Origin: Trema orientale | Taxonomy: Eukaryota > Streptophyta > Magnoliopsida > Rosales > Cannabaceae | Assembly: GCA_002914845.1 (NCBI GenBank) | Contig: JXTC01000043.1 | Coordinates: 521,581-585,580 of the forward strand | Direction: 5' to 3' | Length of the DNA: 64,000 bases | Part shown: positions 1-12,738 of the stretch, piece by piece | How positions within the stretch are numbered: position 1 is the first letter of the stretch | Layout of the letters: the number at the start of each line of letters is the position of its first letter | Translations under genes and position numbers: made by a program | Notes under the pieces: model-generated | The model's input: the letters and a program-made list of their open reading frames with translations, nothing else | The model's database searches: none | Told to the model about the DNA's origin: nothing

Positions 1-407
1 CTGCTAGGAGGGTTATCTATGCTTCTCAGATCACAGCCAAGCCCAGGCTTCTTGAGCCCGTGTACCTGGTGGAAATTCAAGCCCCGGAGCAGGCTCTTGG
101 TGGTATCTACAGTGTCCTTAACCAGAAGCGTGGACATGTCTTCGAGGAGATGCAGAGGCCTGGTACCCCACTTTACAACATCAAGGCTTACCTTCCCGTC
201 ATCGAGTCTTTTGGATTCTCGAGCACTTTGAGGGCTGCAACCTCAGGGCAGGCTTTCCCTCAGTGTGTGTTCGACCACTGGGATATGATGGCATCTGATC
301 CATTAGAGCCTAATACTCAGGCTGCAACTCTTGTTGCCGATATCAGGAAGAGGAAGGGCTTGAAGGAGCAAATGACCCCACTCTCAGAGTACGAAGACAA
401 GCTGTAA
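1..407 (+). CDS. eEF2: Translation elongation factor 2 (eEF2), C-terminal exon, 5'-partial
   Basis: eEF2 is the cytosolic GTPase that moves tRNA and mRNA through the ribosome after peptide-bond formation. The window opens inside the coding region; the frame starts at base 3 and runs to TAA at 405-407, giving about 134 C-terminal residues. The peptide contains [29 protein letters not shown] and the terminal SEYEDKL, all typical of plant eEF2 domains IV-V. The diphthamide histidine lies just upstream, outside the window. No intron or stop interrupts the stretch. The family match is essentially certain; the 5' part of the gene must lie to the left. Confidence 0.97.
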   Translation, partial: ARRVIYASQITAKPRLLEPVYLVEIQAPEQALGGIYSVLNQKRGHVFEEMQRPGTPLYNIKAYLPVIESFGFSSTLRAATSGQAFPQCVFDHWDMMASDPLEPNTQAATLVADIRKRKGLKEQMTPLSEYEDKL

Positions 408-1530
408 GTTACTACTTGTTAAGCACATTCGGATTAGGTTGAGGAGGAAAGATGCGACGAAGAAAAAGGAAGTCATCAGTTTTCGATTTTTTTGCTTTTC
501 TCCTCCACTGCCTATCCTTCTCCCCCCTCTTCACCTTCCCTCCTTCTGCTCATTTTAGTCGTGTTCTTTTTTTAAGTTTTGTTACCGAGGATATTTGTCT
601 GTATCCTTTGGCATTAGGGACACAAGTTTAATAACTTTTTAATTGTTTCGTGTTTGTTTGAAGAGGACACATTATGTAATGGTATTATGATTTTGTCGTT
701 GCATTGTTTACGTTTTGTATTGCTCCTGCCAGCTTTGGTTGGGCGACGGTTCTATTTTTGATCTTAGAGTTATGTCATGTTTGGATCTTAGTAATTTGTC
801 ATGGTGTCATTGGTAATTTCAGTTAGTCTCTGTTTCGTCCCCCCCTCCCCCTCCTCTCTCTCCTACGCAGAATACGCCTCTTTTGTTTATGAGTTATGAT
901 GGTACTCCATGGTTCATCATTTCTGAAATATGCGACGCTGATTGCAAAGAATAGGGTATAAATTCTAAAATAAAACCTAAAACTTAAAGTTTAATCCGCA
1001 CTTTTTCACTCTAGTTCGTATAACGTGTAGCAATGAGATTAGAGAGTGGTCGTAAGTTCGTAACTCGCGGTCCAACCCTTCTTGATAGAATGAATTTAGC
1101 CAAACCTACTTTTGCTGCTTTTTTTTTTTTTTTTTTAAGGCGACTAGTTTTTTTAACTATTTAACAGACTGTTGGTGTACTTTATTTGAAATTTTAAATG
1201 CACTCCCGAATTTCCGAGTGCTCGTTTAAGTTTCAATATAAGTAAGCAGTAGGTCGGTTTTTTTGGTTTAACATATTAAGCTAACTGTTTTTTCCGTTCT
1301 TGAACAGTAGGTAAGAGTGCTAAATCCATTTTTCATTTTCACTCTTTCGTCTTAGTGCTCACTAGTGGAGAGTCCACTGCTGAAGTTCACACTCTGACAT
1401 GCGAGACATAGGCACCTTGACTTTGACATGTGAGACATGAGATTGGAAAAAAGGATTTAGCAATCTTCCGGTGCATAATTTTAACAATTTATTTTTTGGT
1501 GAACTGTAAAAAGGTTTAACAATTTATTTT
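408..1530 (+). other. eEF2 3' UTR, then AT-rich spacer
   Basis: About the first 500 bases after the eEF2 stop are T-rich and pyrimidine-rich, as expected for a plant 3' UTR. I see no single clear polyadenylation signal that fixes the end. From about 960 the sequence is ordinary AT-rich spacer with a poly(T) run near 1120. Around 1400-1440 a short word (tgacatgYgagacat) occurs twice. No gene is supported. Confidence 0.6.
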
Positions 1531-2087
1531 GGGTGAACTGTAAAAAGATACCTGAAGTTTGAGTATTCTGTAATTTAAATCCTGATGTTTGGATTTCGTA
1601 AAATAATACTATGAGTTTAGTTCCGGGAGAGTAGAAAAAGCAATAAGAGTTGTTGTAGAAATTCTTGAACGAAAAAAACACCAAAACCATAACTCAAAGA
1701 TGTAGTTCGGAAGGTAGTTTGCATTCAAGGTAGACAAGATTTTTGGATTTTATTCACGAGATGTAGTTCGGAAGGCAGCATTCAAGGTACACAAGATTTT
1801 TGGATTTTATTTTGGAGAACCTACACAATATTATGGGAATTTCTGAAAATTAATACCTTGAATTAACTTTTTAACCAATTTTAGCAACGAAAAAATAATA
1901 ATACCTTTTATTAAAACTACATTATTCTTTATTATTCTCCTTAATTTTGAGGATCTTATTGTTTTTTCAAAGTTATTCAAAACTTTCAAAAATTCTTATT
2001 AGTCTCAGTATTATTTTGCATAGTTTAAATTTCAAGGTTTAAATTACAGAATACCCAAATTTCAAGGTATTTTTTTGTAATTCACCC
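1531..2087. mobile_element. MITE with ~60-bp terminal inverted repeats
   Basis: The left end (gggtgaactgtaaaaagata, continuing through about 1590) and the reverse complement of the right end (gggtgaattacaaaaaaata, from 2087 inward) agree over about 60 bases, including a shared ATTCTGTAATTTAAA block. The interior is AT-rich and non-coding. An 8-bp tttatttt flanks both sides, a possible target duplication but in low-complexity sequence. The outermost ~35 bp is also duplicated just to the left (1485-1530). Superfamily is uncertain (Mutator-like or hAT-like). Confidence 0.6.
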
Positions 2088-2470
2088 TTTATTTTTTTTA
2101 CTCTTATGCTAAATTATCAATGCTACTTGCCGTTATTTGGTATTGGAACGTTTGTCAAAACTTTATCGTTCATACTCGAGAGACTCATCCAGTAATAGAA
2201 AACTTGTAGTTCACTGAGGGGCATATGTTTTTTTTTTTTTTTTTACCGAAAACAAAATATTGATCGTAGTACTTGTACCAATTTGGGTACAACCTGTATT
2301 TATTTACTTATTTCAGTAAACCTGAAAAGCATTGAGAAGAAAAGAAACCTCTAAATCATCGTTGGGCAAAAACTAAAACTAATTCGCAACTAAAGCCATA
2401 GTAGTGGCATTTAGAACTTAATTAGAAAACTTTGTGACACTTTTTCTTTTGGGTCCTGATAAATTGGCTT

Positions 2471-5008
2471 CTAACCCTTGAGAACAGACACGGTGTGCTC
2501 TTTCTGGTTCAACTTAAATCTCGCCAAGTTCGAATTTCGAACTGTTGCACCCATCTCCATCAACCTAGTCTCTTGCTGAAAGCTCAAAACTACGTCGTCC
2601 GACTGAAAATACACAAACAACACAAGTTAATAAAAAATGCCCTTAATTGTGTTATAATTGGTGCGTACAATTAGTCGATCAGATTGCTATTAATGTTTTG
2701 GGTGTCATGGAAATTAGCAGTACATTCATGTTAGTACTATTTGCAATAATTTGTATATGTGTTTAATTTTTGTGTGTATTACCTCAAGAATTAATGCTTC
2801 TTTAGCTTCAAGTCTAGGCTCCTTGGTCCTTGGATTATGTATCCACTGGCATGAGTTGCTATCTGTGTCATTTGACATAATTGAGAAACTTCGATTTAAA
2901 GTTCTTCTCTTCTCTGATTTTATATTAACCTTGTTTTGATAAGCAATTACTGCCTTCACAAAATCCTGTACGAGTATTCACAATTAAGAGTTTCCATACA
3001 TTAGTAATAACTTCAAAATCAGTGACAAAATTGAGTCATGTTTAATATGTACAAACCTCATAAACCAATGAGCATCCTGGGTAGTCAAAGTCATCAGAAT
3101 CCAGCCTCCTCATTCGTTCAGGATGAAACTGAAGTCCCACTAGAAACTTACCCTCTTGAGGATTATAGGCATTTGGATCATAGAACCCTTCAATCAAGCC
3201 ATCGGGTGCAAAAGCCATAGGAACAAATCTATTGGCTAGTTTCTTGACACCCTGATGATGATAACTATTCACCGAGATTTCTCCACTTGGATTTTGTCCC
3301 AAAGAGCTCTTGAACCATTTATGCAAAGGAGTATTCTCCACTGGATTTATGGTATGTCTATGCCCATCATAATTACTATAATCCATATGAGACACTCTGA
3401 GGTTTTTTGGGCACGTTTTTGAGAGTTCTTTTCCAATATCTTGATAAAGAGTACCCCCACATGCGACATTTAGAATCTGGGAACCTCTACAAATTCCAAA
3501 ATAGGGTATCCCTCTTTTAAGGCAAAGCTTCACGAGTTTTAGTTCGATTGAGTCCTTTTCTTTGTCAATGGCAGTGTCATCAGCGTGCGATTTTCTGACT
3601 TCTTCGAGTTCTTCGGGCGAAAGATTGTTTGATGCTTTAGTGTGCTCATAAAGAGATGGATCAATGTCTTCTCCCTCGCATAGGAGAACCCCGTGAATTG
3701 GTTCAAAGCTCTCAAGCATTTTGTGGACCCCGGAAACTCTAGGAACAATGATGGGAACTGCTCCATAACTTACTATTAGGTCAAGATGATATTCCCCTAT
3801 GAGGAGGAGGAAAAGTTAGTTTTGTATATGTATAGATCAGAATGAAACTCGATGAAAATATATGGTACTTTGATTGAAGTATTAATTACCACAAACATTG
3901 CAAATTATATAAGAAAGTTTAATAGAGTCACATGTTATATTTTTTTAATCATATATGTTAATAATTAATTTCTTATTCAATTAAAAACTGAAAACTAGCA
4001 TACATATAACAATATAAACTTAATTAATCAAGCAAACTCTAGTTTCAAAAATATTGAATTAATCAAAAATATGCATGTAAGGATAAGAAAATGTATTTTA
4101 TTCAACAAAGAATAAGAAAATGCATGAGATGAGATACATATAATTACCACAAACATTGCAAATTATATACCAAAGTTTAATAAAGTCACATGTTACATTT
4201 TTTTGATCATATATATTATAATTAATTTCTTATTCAATAAAAAACTGAAAACTAGCATACATATAACAATATAAACTTAATTAAACAAGCAAACGCTAGT
4301 TACAAAAATATTGAATGAATCAAAAATATGCATGTAATAAGGATAAGAAAATGTATTTTATTCAACAAAGAATAAGAAAATGCATGAGATGAGATACATA
4401 TAATTACCACAAACATTGCAAATTATATAACAAAGTTTAGTAAAGTCACATGTTATATTTTTTTGATCATATATATTATAATTAATTTCTTATTCAATTA
4501 AAAACTGAAAACTAGCATACATATAACAATATAAACTTAATTAATCAAGCAAACGCAACTTACAAAAATATTGAATTAATCAAAAATATGCATGTAGGGA
4601 TAAGAAAATGTATTTAATTCAACAAAGAATAAGAAAAATGCATGAGATGAGAAGATTAGGAAAACAATTTTGATTATGGGGGGAAAAAAAAAAGAAAGAA
4701 GATTAGGAAGACAAGTTTGATTACGGGGAAAAACTTGTATTATTTTCAACAAAACCTCGGGCAAAAGGCTAATATATTAAAAATGAAAAAAAAAAGACAA
4801 AACAAAAAGTCACTCGCAAGAATAGAAGAAAACCGAAAGAAAATGAAAAAGTAACAATTATTTAAAATTGTTTTTCATCCAAGTTAAGGCCTAAATTATG
4901 AATAATAGTCTACATACCCACAAAATCTATGAACTTGTTCTTTCTGACACTTCTTCTGGAGACAATAAGAACTCGAGGGTATTGAAATGATGTGTTTTGG
5001 GCAGGCAT
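2471..5008 (-). CDS. Class I glutamine amidotransferase-like protein (peptidase C26 family), four exons
   Basis: Exons on the minus strand are 5008-4918, 3796-3057, 2965-2783 and 2602-2471, all with GT..AG borders and matching phases, giving 381 residues. Exon 1 encodes [20 protein letters not shown]; a glycine codon split by intron 1 leads into [14 protein letters not shown]. The nucleophile elbow FGICRGSQ places the catalytic Cys at residue 133, and LQFHPERM supplies His255 and Glu257, completing a Cys-His-Glu triad. It resembles the Arabidopsis At5g38200/At1g66860/GAT1_2.1 group, whose members hydrolyse gamma-glutamyl or glutamine amide bonds; the exact substrate is not known to me. The C-terminus (about residue 280 on) is shorter and more variable than in At5g38200. 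Intron 1 (1.1 kb) holds a tandem repeat. No synthetase partner domain is present. Confidence 0.92.
3883..4652. repeat. Three-copy tandem repeat (~259 bp unit) in intron 1
   Basis: The word taattaccacaaacattgc recurs at 3883, 4141 and 4401, giving spacings of 258 and 260 bp. The units are nearly identical over their length; each ends in a segment containing atgcatgagatgaga, and the third ends near 4652. The repeat is AT-rich and non-coding and lies wholly within intron 1 of the amidotransferase-like gene. Near-identity suggests recent expansion. Confidence 0.93.
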
Positions 5009-5157
5009 ATTTGGTTGAAACTTGAAAATGTATGAAGTTCCTAAGATTATAACTATAACTATAACTATAGGACTGTATAGAGAAACTCACAATATATGAC
5101 TACTCTGAAGAGTTAATTTTGCATGGGCTTATAGCAACTGAACCGACTCATCTCAAC

Positions 5158-5167
5158 TATTTATAGA
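5158..5167 (-). promoter_or_regulatory. Probable TATA box of the amidotransferase-like gene
   Basis: On the minus strand the sequence reads TTCTATAAATAG about 150 bases upstream of the exon 1 ATG (5008), leaving room for a transcription start near 5130 and a 5' UTR of roughly 120 bases. This is a motif match only. Confidence 0.5.
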
Positions 5168-5179
5168 ATATACAAAAAC

Positions 5180-7788
5180 CACTGAGAAAGGAAAAATTCG
5201 ATTCCATCGATCTCCAATCAGGAATGCGGGTATCCGTGATTTTTGATTGATGTTGCTTAAAATACTTTTTTTTAATAAAAAAAATTATCACATAAGCTAC
5301 AGTTAAGTCAAACGATAACGTCCTTAATTAAGTAATATGACATGTGCTTTATTAAGGTGCATAAATAATTATATATTTATATACATATATATATATCTAT
5401 ATGTTTGCATTTAAAAAGTAAAAGTAACTACATACACGTGTGTACATATGTTATCATCTTTTTCTTTCCACTAGATTGTGCATTTTTTTTCCTCATTATG
5501 ATCAAATATGTTTGGTAGGATGGAGAAAAATTAAGAAAGAGTAAGAAGTATATCTTTCGAAAAAGGATAATTATGTATAATGTAATTGATAAAATCGGGG
5601 AAGTATTACATTAAGATTACCGTAGGTAAAATTTAAGTAATTACTGTTTAATGTCAAAAATAAATTAAGACTTAATAGGTATTTTTATATCTATCAAATT
5701 TAATATTTTCGATCTCATCGTAGTGGAATTGTAATTAATACACATAAAAAGTGGCAACTATCCCAAATCCTACTGTGGTTATGTTACCCAAAGTTAATAT
5801 TTGTTTATGTAATAGAATATTTCTTTATTATGAAAAAGCTATTTAGCGTTTACCCTTTTATATCTCTAAATACATTATATTCTCCCATAGTACTCTAAAG
5901 AAGTCTATACACGATCAGTACTAGCTTATTCTTGGCCTTCCTATTTTGATTCTCATGTACTAATTTTTTTTTTCTTTTCTCGTCCTTCGTAGATGCAGCG
6001 TGGTCCACGCGGCCTGGACAAATGGTCCTGAATCATGACCTCTGTAAATTCAATTATTGATTTTCCGGCATATATAAAATATATATATAAAACCTAGATG
6101 AGAAAAATAATAAAGAATAGGAGGACTTCTCTTTAATCAGTTTGGTGTATACATTATGTGTGTATATATGTGAGGAAGGAAATAACGTTTCGTGCAATAA
6201 CAAAGGTAAAACACAAGAGAAGAAAAAATATTTTTTCCGACACAAATATTACTATTTTATACACAAATATTATTTGTGTATGTAATTAATTTTAGTCATT
6301 CAGTAATCTAATTTACTTGATTTTTACATCATTTCATGCTTTGACTTCCTTGTCTTGAAAGATTTCTTCTCTAACTTTGTCTATTATTTCTTATTTATTA
6401 TCTCACATTTTTAATATTAACACATGAATATGTTATGGTTCAATTAGTGAATTATTAGAACTTATCACTAATAAATTTAATAATATTCACAAATTAAATG
6501 TATTTGGTGCCTTCTCTCAAGTCCTACCAAACGAGCACATGTCTCAAAATCCAGCCACTAGTCATCTCCTCTTCCTCCTTCCGTTTTCCTTTCCTACCAA
6601 ACAAAGCTTAAATGCATTTTCTCTAACATAAATAGTGCATTTTTCATATAATTAACGTATAATGTACGCGAGTATTTCGATATTTAATTATTTGGAAATA
6701 AATCTATAATACATACAAGTAGTTGTCTGTACATTTAACATTGTCTATTAATTTATAAATAGATAGGCCGCCTCTTTTTTGACATGTGAAAGAGCCAAAT
6801 AATTGATCACGCGGAGGAAATTGAAAGCATACCTAAGTTTTTCTTTGGCCGGAGATGAATAATTAATTTCGTATTATCCGTTAGTTAATCATGCAATAAT
6901 GTTTTCAAGTTTTTTTTTTTTTTTTTAAGATAACAATAATATCTTCTACTTTTGAGTACGAGTTTCATCCAATAATTCTTAAATAGAAAATTTTAATCAT
7001 GTGAACAATTTTATAAGCCCTACTTGAATACACAATTAAATTTAGTCATACGAAGAACTGTAGGGTGTAGACACATGATTATTTATTAGTCTCTTTTTTC
7101 TTCTCTTTCTGAACGCAAGAATTAAAATAATACAAAGCACAGATGATGATGATGATGATGCTAGCCGCAATATTATTGATTTGTTTACACATGATCTTCA
7201 TCTAAATAAAGCATTGAAATTTGTCTCTCTTTAACTATTTATGTCAAGCTTAAGCTTGAAGAACCTTTTGTTCTTTAATTCAATCAATCAATCGAAAAAA
7301 GAAAAAGGAAAAAAAAAAAAAAAAACTCTGTTCTTTTTTGTTCATTTTCAATGGTTCGTTTTAATTTATGGCCGTTAGTTCTTTTTTAATCCAACGGCCC
7401 ACGTCAATCATAGCAAAACTCAGCGCGGTTTTTTTTTTTTTTTTTCCGTATATAAGACACGTATTTGAAAGCAAGTCGATTCGTTTGGCTTTGCTTCCAA
7501 GATACATTTTAATTCCAGTAAAGGCAATTATGTTCCACTTGGAGTTCATTCTTGAATATTAAAGCTGAAATAACGTTATTTAATTTAATAAAATAAAAAC
7601 TAAGCTCACTCTTTGTAGTATAGTCTCTCATTATTCCCTGTCAAATGGATTTGCAATCCTTTCTTGTGGGATTTAGAAAGGAATAGAATATACATATATG
7701 ATATATGCACAAAATGCATGAAAAAAATAAATTAATTCAATTATTTACCGCTTCAAATATTCATTGATTCATTACAGTCTTTTGTATA
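5180..7788. other. Gene-free AT-rich spacer
   Basis: Upstream region of the amidotransferase-like gene. I see homopolymer runs (6910-6927, 7427-7446), a short GATGAT microsatellite near 7143-7160 and TA-rich stretches, but no coding exon. Words like those ending PIF/Harbinger MITEs (tgtttggtagga near 5510 and cctaccaaacaaagc near 6593) appear, but the pair is about 1.1 kb apart and not convincing as one element. Confidence 0.55.
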
Positions 7789-7793
7789 TGAAA

Positions 7794-8130
7794 TGTTAAG
7801 TGGGTCTGTAGTTGATGATTTGACCAAGTCTTCAATAATAGCATTTTTAGTTTACTACAGTCGCGGGGTCTAGTATTTATTCTACTCCATAGGAAGTTGT
7901 TATTGGGTCTACTTATTGTCTCCTGGTCTTTTGGTTGTAGTTACAGTCCACTAGGAACGTGCTTTAGTGGACCTATTTTTAAGCAATAGTTAGAAGACTT
8001 TTTTTATATTTCAACTGGTTGTATGCCTATATATAGGTTGGTTTCAGTACGAATAAAATAAGTTAATTTTCTCCTCTGTCTTTGTGTTCAATTTATTTAC
8101 TCTCTTTATACTTTTATATTTGCACTATCA
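7794..8130 (+). repeat. 5' LTR of the copia element
   Basis: A 337-bp direct repeat beginning TGTTAAG and ending CTATCA, about 90% identical to 12395-12733. It contains a TATA-like ctatatatagg (about 8028) that would place the transcription start in the last ~80 bases. Confidence 0.95.
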
Positions 8131-11100
8131 GTGATATCCGAACCAGGTTAGAGAGTGAGATAAGAGAGGTAAAAAGAAAGGAAAAAAGAAGGTTTGTGAG
8201 GCAAACAGAAAAGAGAGTTCGTAGGATAAAATTTTAAAGTAGCAGCTTACCATTCTTTTTTGCAGGTGCAGCAGTGATTATGGCTTCTGAAAACTTTGTG
8301 TAGCTAGTCATTCCACAATTTGATGGTCACTATGACCACTGGAGCATACTGATGGAGAACTTCTTAAGGTCTAAAGAATACTGGAATGTAGTTGAGTCTG
8401 GTGTAACAGTACTTGCAGTTGGTGCGGCACTTTCAGAGGTGCAAAAAACAGAGTTGGAAGCACTGAAGTTAAAGGATTTGAAGGCAAAGAATTATTTGTT
8501 CCAAGCCATTAATCGATCTATCTTGGAAACTATTCTGAGAAAAGAAACTTCCAAGTAGATTTGGGACTCTATGAGAAAGAAGTATCAAGGATCAGCAAGG
8601 TCAAAAAGGCAGCAACTTCAAGCTCTTCGTTCAGAATTCGAAACGCTTCGGATGAAGTGGGGAGAGTTAGTTACAGATTATTTTTCACGGACGATGACAA
8701 TCGTGAACAAGATGTGAATTCACGGCGATACCGTAGCAAATGTTATGATAGTAGAAAAAAATCCTTCATTCAATGACTCCAAAATTCAATTACGTCGTTT
8801 GTACTATTGAAGAATCGAAGGAACTTGATGCACTTTCAATTGATGAATTGTCAGGATCTATGCTGATTCATAAGAAAAAAATTATTCATCAAGATAATAA
8901 GGAGCAAGCTCTAAAGGTTTCAACTGATAACAACTCTTCAACACCGTATAGATCAGCAGATCGAGGTCGGGGTCGAAGTAGAGGCAAAGGAAGAGGGGGC
9001 TGAGGCAATAGAGATGGAGGCAGACAATATCAAAATTTTGAATCTGATTTTCGAGGCAAAGGGAGAGGACGCGATCAACAACCTGACAAGTCCAAGATAG
9101 AATATTTTAGGTGTCACAATCTTGGCAATTATCAATCTGAATGTTATGCCAAACTACCCTTAGACAAAGAAACGTTGGAGAGATCAAATTTCACAGAGAA
9201 GAAGGAAGAAGAAACTCTGTTGATGGCATTCTATGTTAATAAAAACAAGCTTGAACTAGACATACAGTATTTGAATACAGGCTGCAGCAATCATATGTGT
9301 GGTAGTAAGTCATTCTTTTCTCATTTGAACGAAGAATTTCGTACTGTTGTAAGCTTTGGTGGGAAAGGGTGACGATCAAATCAGGACAAGAGATGATATT
9401 ATTGAGACTATGTCAAATGTCTTTTATATTCTTGATTTGAAAAGTAATTTATTAAGTCTTGGACAGCTGCAAGAAAAGGGATACGAGGCTGTAATCAAGA
9501 ATGGTGCTTGTGAAATTTATGATTCTAAAAAGGGTCTAATTGCTCATGCTAAGATGACAGCAAATAGATTATTTCCACTGCGAATCGAGACTCTTCAGAG
9601 TTATTTTTGGGCCAAGGAGAATGATTCAACATGGCTATGGCATCTTCGCTATAGTCATTTGAATTTCAATGGGCTGAAGACTCTTTCTCAGAAGAATATG
9701 GTGACCGAACTTCCTCAAATTATTCCTCCCGGTAGAGTATGTGAAAAGTGTGTGATTGGCAAACAACATCGGGAGCAATTTCCACAAAGAAAATCATGGA
9801 GAGCAAAGAAAGTCCTGGTGCATTCTGACATTTGTGGACCTATAAGTCCATCATCTAATAGAGGTAAAAGATACTTAATTACCCTCATTGACGATTATGG
9901 TAGAAAAACCTAGGTTTATTTCTTGTAGAAAAAATCAGAAGCTTTTAGTGCATTTAAAAGCTTCAAGGCACATGTACAAAATTAAATGGGCAGAACCATT
10001 CAAACTCTTCGTACAAATCATGGTGGAGAATACTGCTCAAAAGAATTTGATGAATTCTGTAATGAGCATGGTATCCGGAGACAATTGACGGCAGCCTACA
10101 CACCCCAGCAAAATGAAATCTCAGAGAGGAAGAACCGAACAATCCTAAATATGGTGAGAAGCATGTTGGCAGCCGGAAGAGTTTCGAAGAAGTTTTGGCC
10201 AGAAGTAGTGAATTGGAGTGTCTATGTTTTGAATCAGAGTCCAATATTTGCTGTTCAAAACATGACGCCAGAAGAAGCTTAGAGCGGACGAAAGCCAACC
10301 ATTGATCACTTCAAGGTGTTTGGGTGCATTGCATATGCACACATTCCATATGAGAAAAAGAAGAAGCTAGATGACAAAGGAGAAAAATGTATCTTTCTTG
10401 GAATCAGTGAGAAATCCAAAGCTTACAAACTGTTCAGTCCTACCACAAAGAAGATCGTCATCAGCCATGATGTTGTTTTTGATGAAGAAAACACTTGGAA
10501 TTAGACTGAAAACAATCCAGAGCAGCAGCAAATACCTGTGAGTTTGATGAAAAGAAAAAAGAAATGTTGATGTAGCTAACTCCGTCATCTAGTGCTACAT
10601 TGCTGCAATCAGATCAACAACTACAGTAGCCACATGACTCCAATGAAAATCAAACAATAGAAGAAAATTCTCGATCTTAACAAATCAGAAGAAGGCCAGC
10701 ATGGATGGAAGATTATGAGGTTAGTGGTGTTCAATCTGATAACTATGATACAATTGCTCATTATGCTTTGTTATCAGATTGTATGATCCCATTAACTTCT
10801 AAGAAGCTGTGAAGGAGTCAAAATAGCAAAGAGCTATGAATGAAGAGATTGGATCTATAGAGAAAAATGATAGTTAGGAGCTGGTTAGACTTCCAAAAGG
10901 GTAGAAATCTACTGGTATTAAATGGGTTTATAAAACAAAGCTAAAAAAAGATAAAAGTTGACAAGTACAAAGCTCGGCTCGTTACAAAAAGGGACAAGCA
11001 AGAACATGGTGTTGATTGCAAAGAGGTGTTTGCTCTAGTTGCAAGGCTCAATACTATTCGTTTGGTATTATCCATGGGTGCCCAGAACTCATGGTCTATT

Positions 11101-12394
11101 TATCAGTTAGATGTGAAGTCGGCATTTTTGCATGAAGAGTTGGAGGAAGAAGTCTATGTTGACCAACCTCCTGGATATGTGAGGCAAGGCCCTGAGAATC
11201 AGGTATACAAGTTAAAGAAAGCACTATATGGGCTGAAACAAGCACCAAGAGTTTGGTATAGTCGTATAGATGCTCATTTTACTAAGTGTGGTTTTATCAA
11301 ATGTCCATATGAACACACACTTTACACTAAATATGGTGCTGATAAGAAGATTTTGATTGTGTACTTATATATTGATGATCTTTTTTATACTAGTAATGAT
11401 AAAACCATGCTTGCTGATTTTAAGAAGTCTATGATGAAAGAATTTGATATGACAGATTTGAGATTATTGCACTATTTTCTTGGCATTGAGGTAGTGCAAT
11501 CATCTGCTAGTATTTTCATTTCTCAAAAGAAATATACTCTGAAAATTCTAGATAGATTTAAAATGAAGGATTGCAATTCAGTTTCAACTCCAATTGAACT
11601 TAGTCTGAAACTCGCAAAGAATGGAACAGGCAAAAGAGTAGATGCTACACTTTATAAGCAAATTATTGGGAATCTTATATATTTGACAGCAACAAGACCC
11701 GACATCATGCATGCTGTCAATTTAATCAGCAGATACATGGAGAATCTAACTGAAGTTCATCTCTTAGCTGCAAAGAGAATTTTTCGCTATTTAAAAGGTA
11801 CTACAGATCTTGGAATTCTATACAGAAGTGGTGAAAAGTCAAGCTTGATTAGGTTTTCAGATAGTGATAATGCTGGAGATCTAGATAATAGAAAGAGTAC
11901 TTCCGGAGCTGTGTTCATATTCAATTCTAGAGCTGTTACACAGTCTTCCAAGAAGAAACAGATAGTGACCTTGTCCACAACTGAAGCTAAGTTTGTTGCT
12001 GCAGTATCATGTTTATATCAAGCTATTTGGTTACATAGGATACTTGAGGTATTGCACAACCAGCAACAAGGACTAACTTTGATTTACAGTGACAATATTT
12101 CTGCAATAAAACTTTCAAAAAATACAGTCCTACATGGGAGAAGCAAACAATATTGATGTAAGGTACTATTTCTTGCGTGATTTATGTAAAGATGAAGTAA
12201 TTGATTTGGTGTTCTGTAGAAGTGAAGATCAGATTGCAGATATTTTGATCAAGCCCCTCAAGCTTGCTGTTTTCATGAAGCTTCGAAGTATGCTTGGACT
12301 CTGTTCTTCAACGGATGCTGCTCAAGGGTGAATATTGCAGGGTATTGAATTTTACTCCTAAACTGAATTATGCAAATATCAGTTTAAGGGAGGG

Positions 12395-12733
12395 TGTTAA
12401 GTGGGGTTTGTAATTGGTCATTTGACCAAGTCTTCAATGATAGCATTTTTTTGTTTACTGTAGTCGTGTGGCCTAGTATTTGTCCTTGTCCATAGGAAGT
12501 TGTTATTAGGTCTGCTTACTGTCTCCTGGTCTTTTGGTTGTAGTTGCAGTCCACTAGGAACGTACTTTAGTGGACCTATTTTTAAGCAATAGTTGGAAGT
12601 CTTTTGTTATATTTCGGCTGGTTGTATGCCTATATATAGGTTAGTTTCAGTACGAATAAAATAAGTCAATTTGCTCTTCTGTCTTTATGTTCAATTTATT
12701 TACTCTTTTTATACTTTTGTATTTGCACTATCA
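12395..12733 (+). repeat. 3' LTR of the copia element
   Basis: A 339-bp partner of the 5' LTR with the same TG...CA ends, preceded by a purine-rich tract and followed by the target duplication TGAAA. Most differences from the 5' LTR look like transitions, as expected for methylated, ageing plant LTRs. Confidence 0.95.
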
Positions 12734-12738
12734 TGAAA

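Larger units (their letters stand above)
7794..12733 (+). mobile_element. Ty1/copia LTR retrotransposon, nearly full length, broken fossil
   Basis: The element is bounded by two LTRs (7794-8130 and 12395-12733) and a perfect 5-bp duplication TGAAA (7789-7793 and 12734-12738). Just inside the 5' LTR a primer-binding site (tgatatccgaaccagg, about 8132) resembles the initiator-Met tRNA complement; a polypurine tract (aagggaggg) precedes the 3' LTR. Parts in order: gag with a UBN2-like start (about 8280-9100) and a CX2C zinc-knuckle remnant, protease and integrase (about 9200-10500), then reverse transcriptase and RNase H (about 10800-12330) with the YIDDL catalytic box. This order (integrase before RT) defines copia; it is TNT1-like. 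I estimate about ten interruptions, so it is inactive. By hand the LTRs differ at about 34 of ~337 sites, suggesting a few million years. Confidence 0.96.

Noticed and set aside
3883-4652. Regularly spaced repeats considered as CRISPR
   Set aside because: Units are ~259 bp in direct tandem with no spacers, in a plant intron.
5505-6605. Possible 1.1-kb PIF/Harbinger element from tgtttggtagga to cctaccaaaca
   Set aside because: End match is short, no TAA/TTA duplication was found, and the length is unusual for this MITE type.
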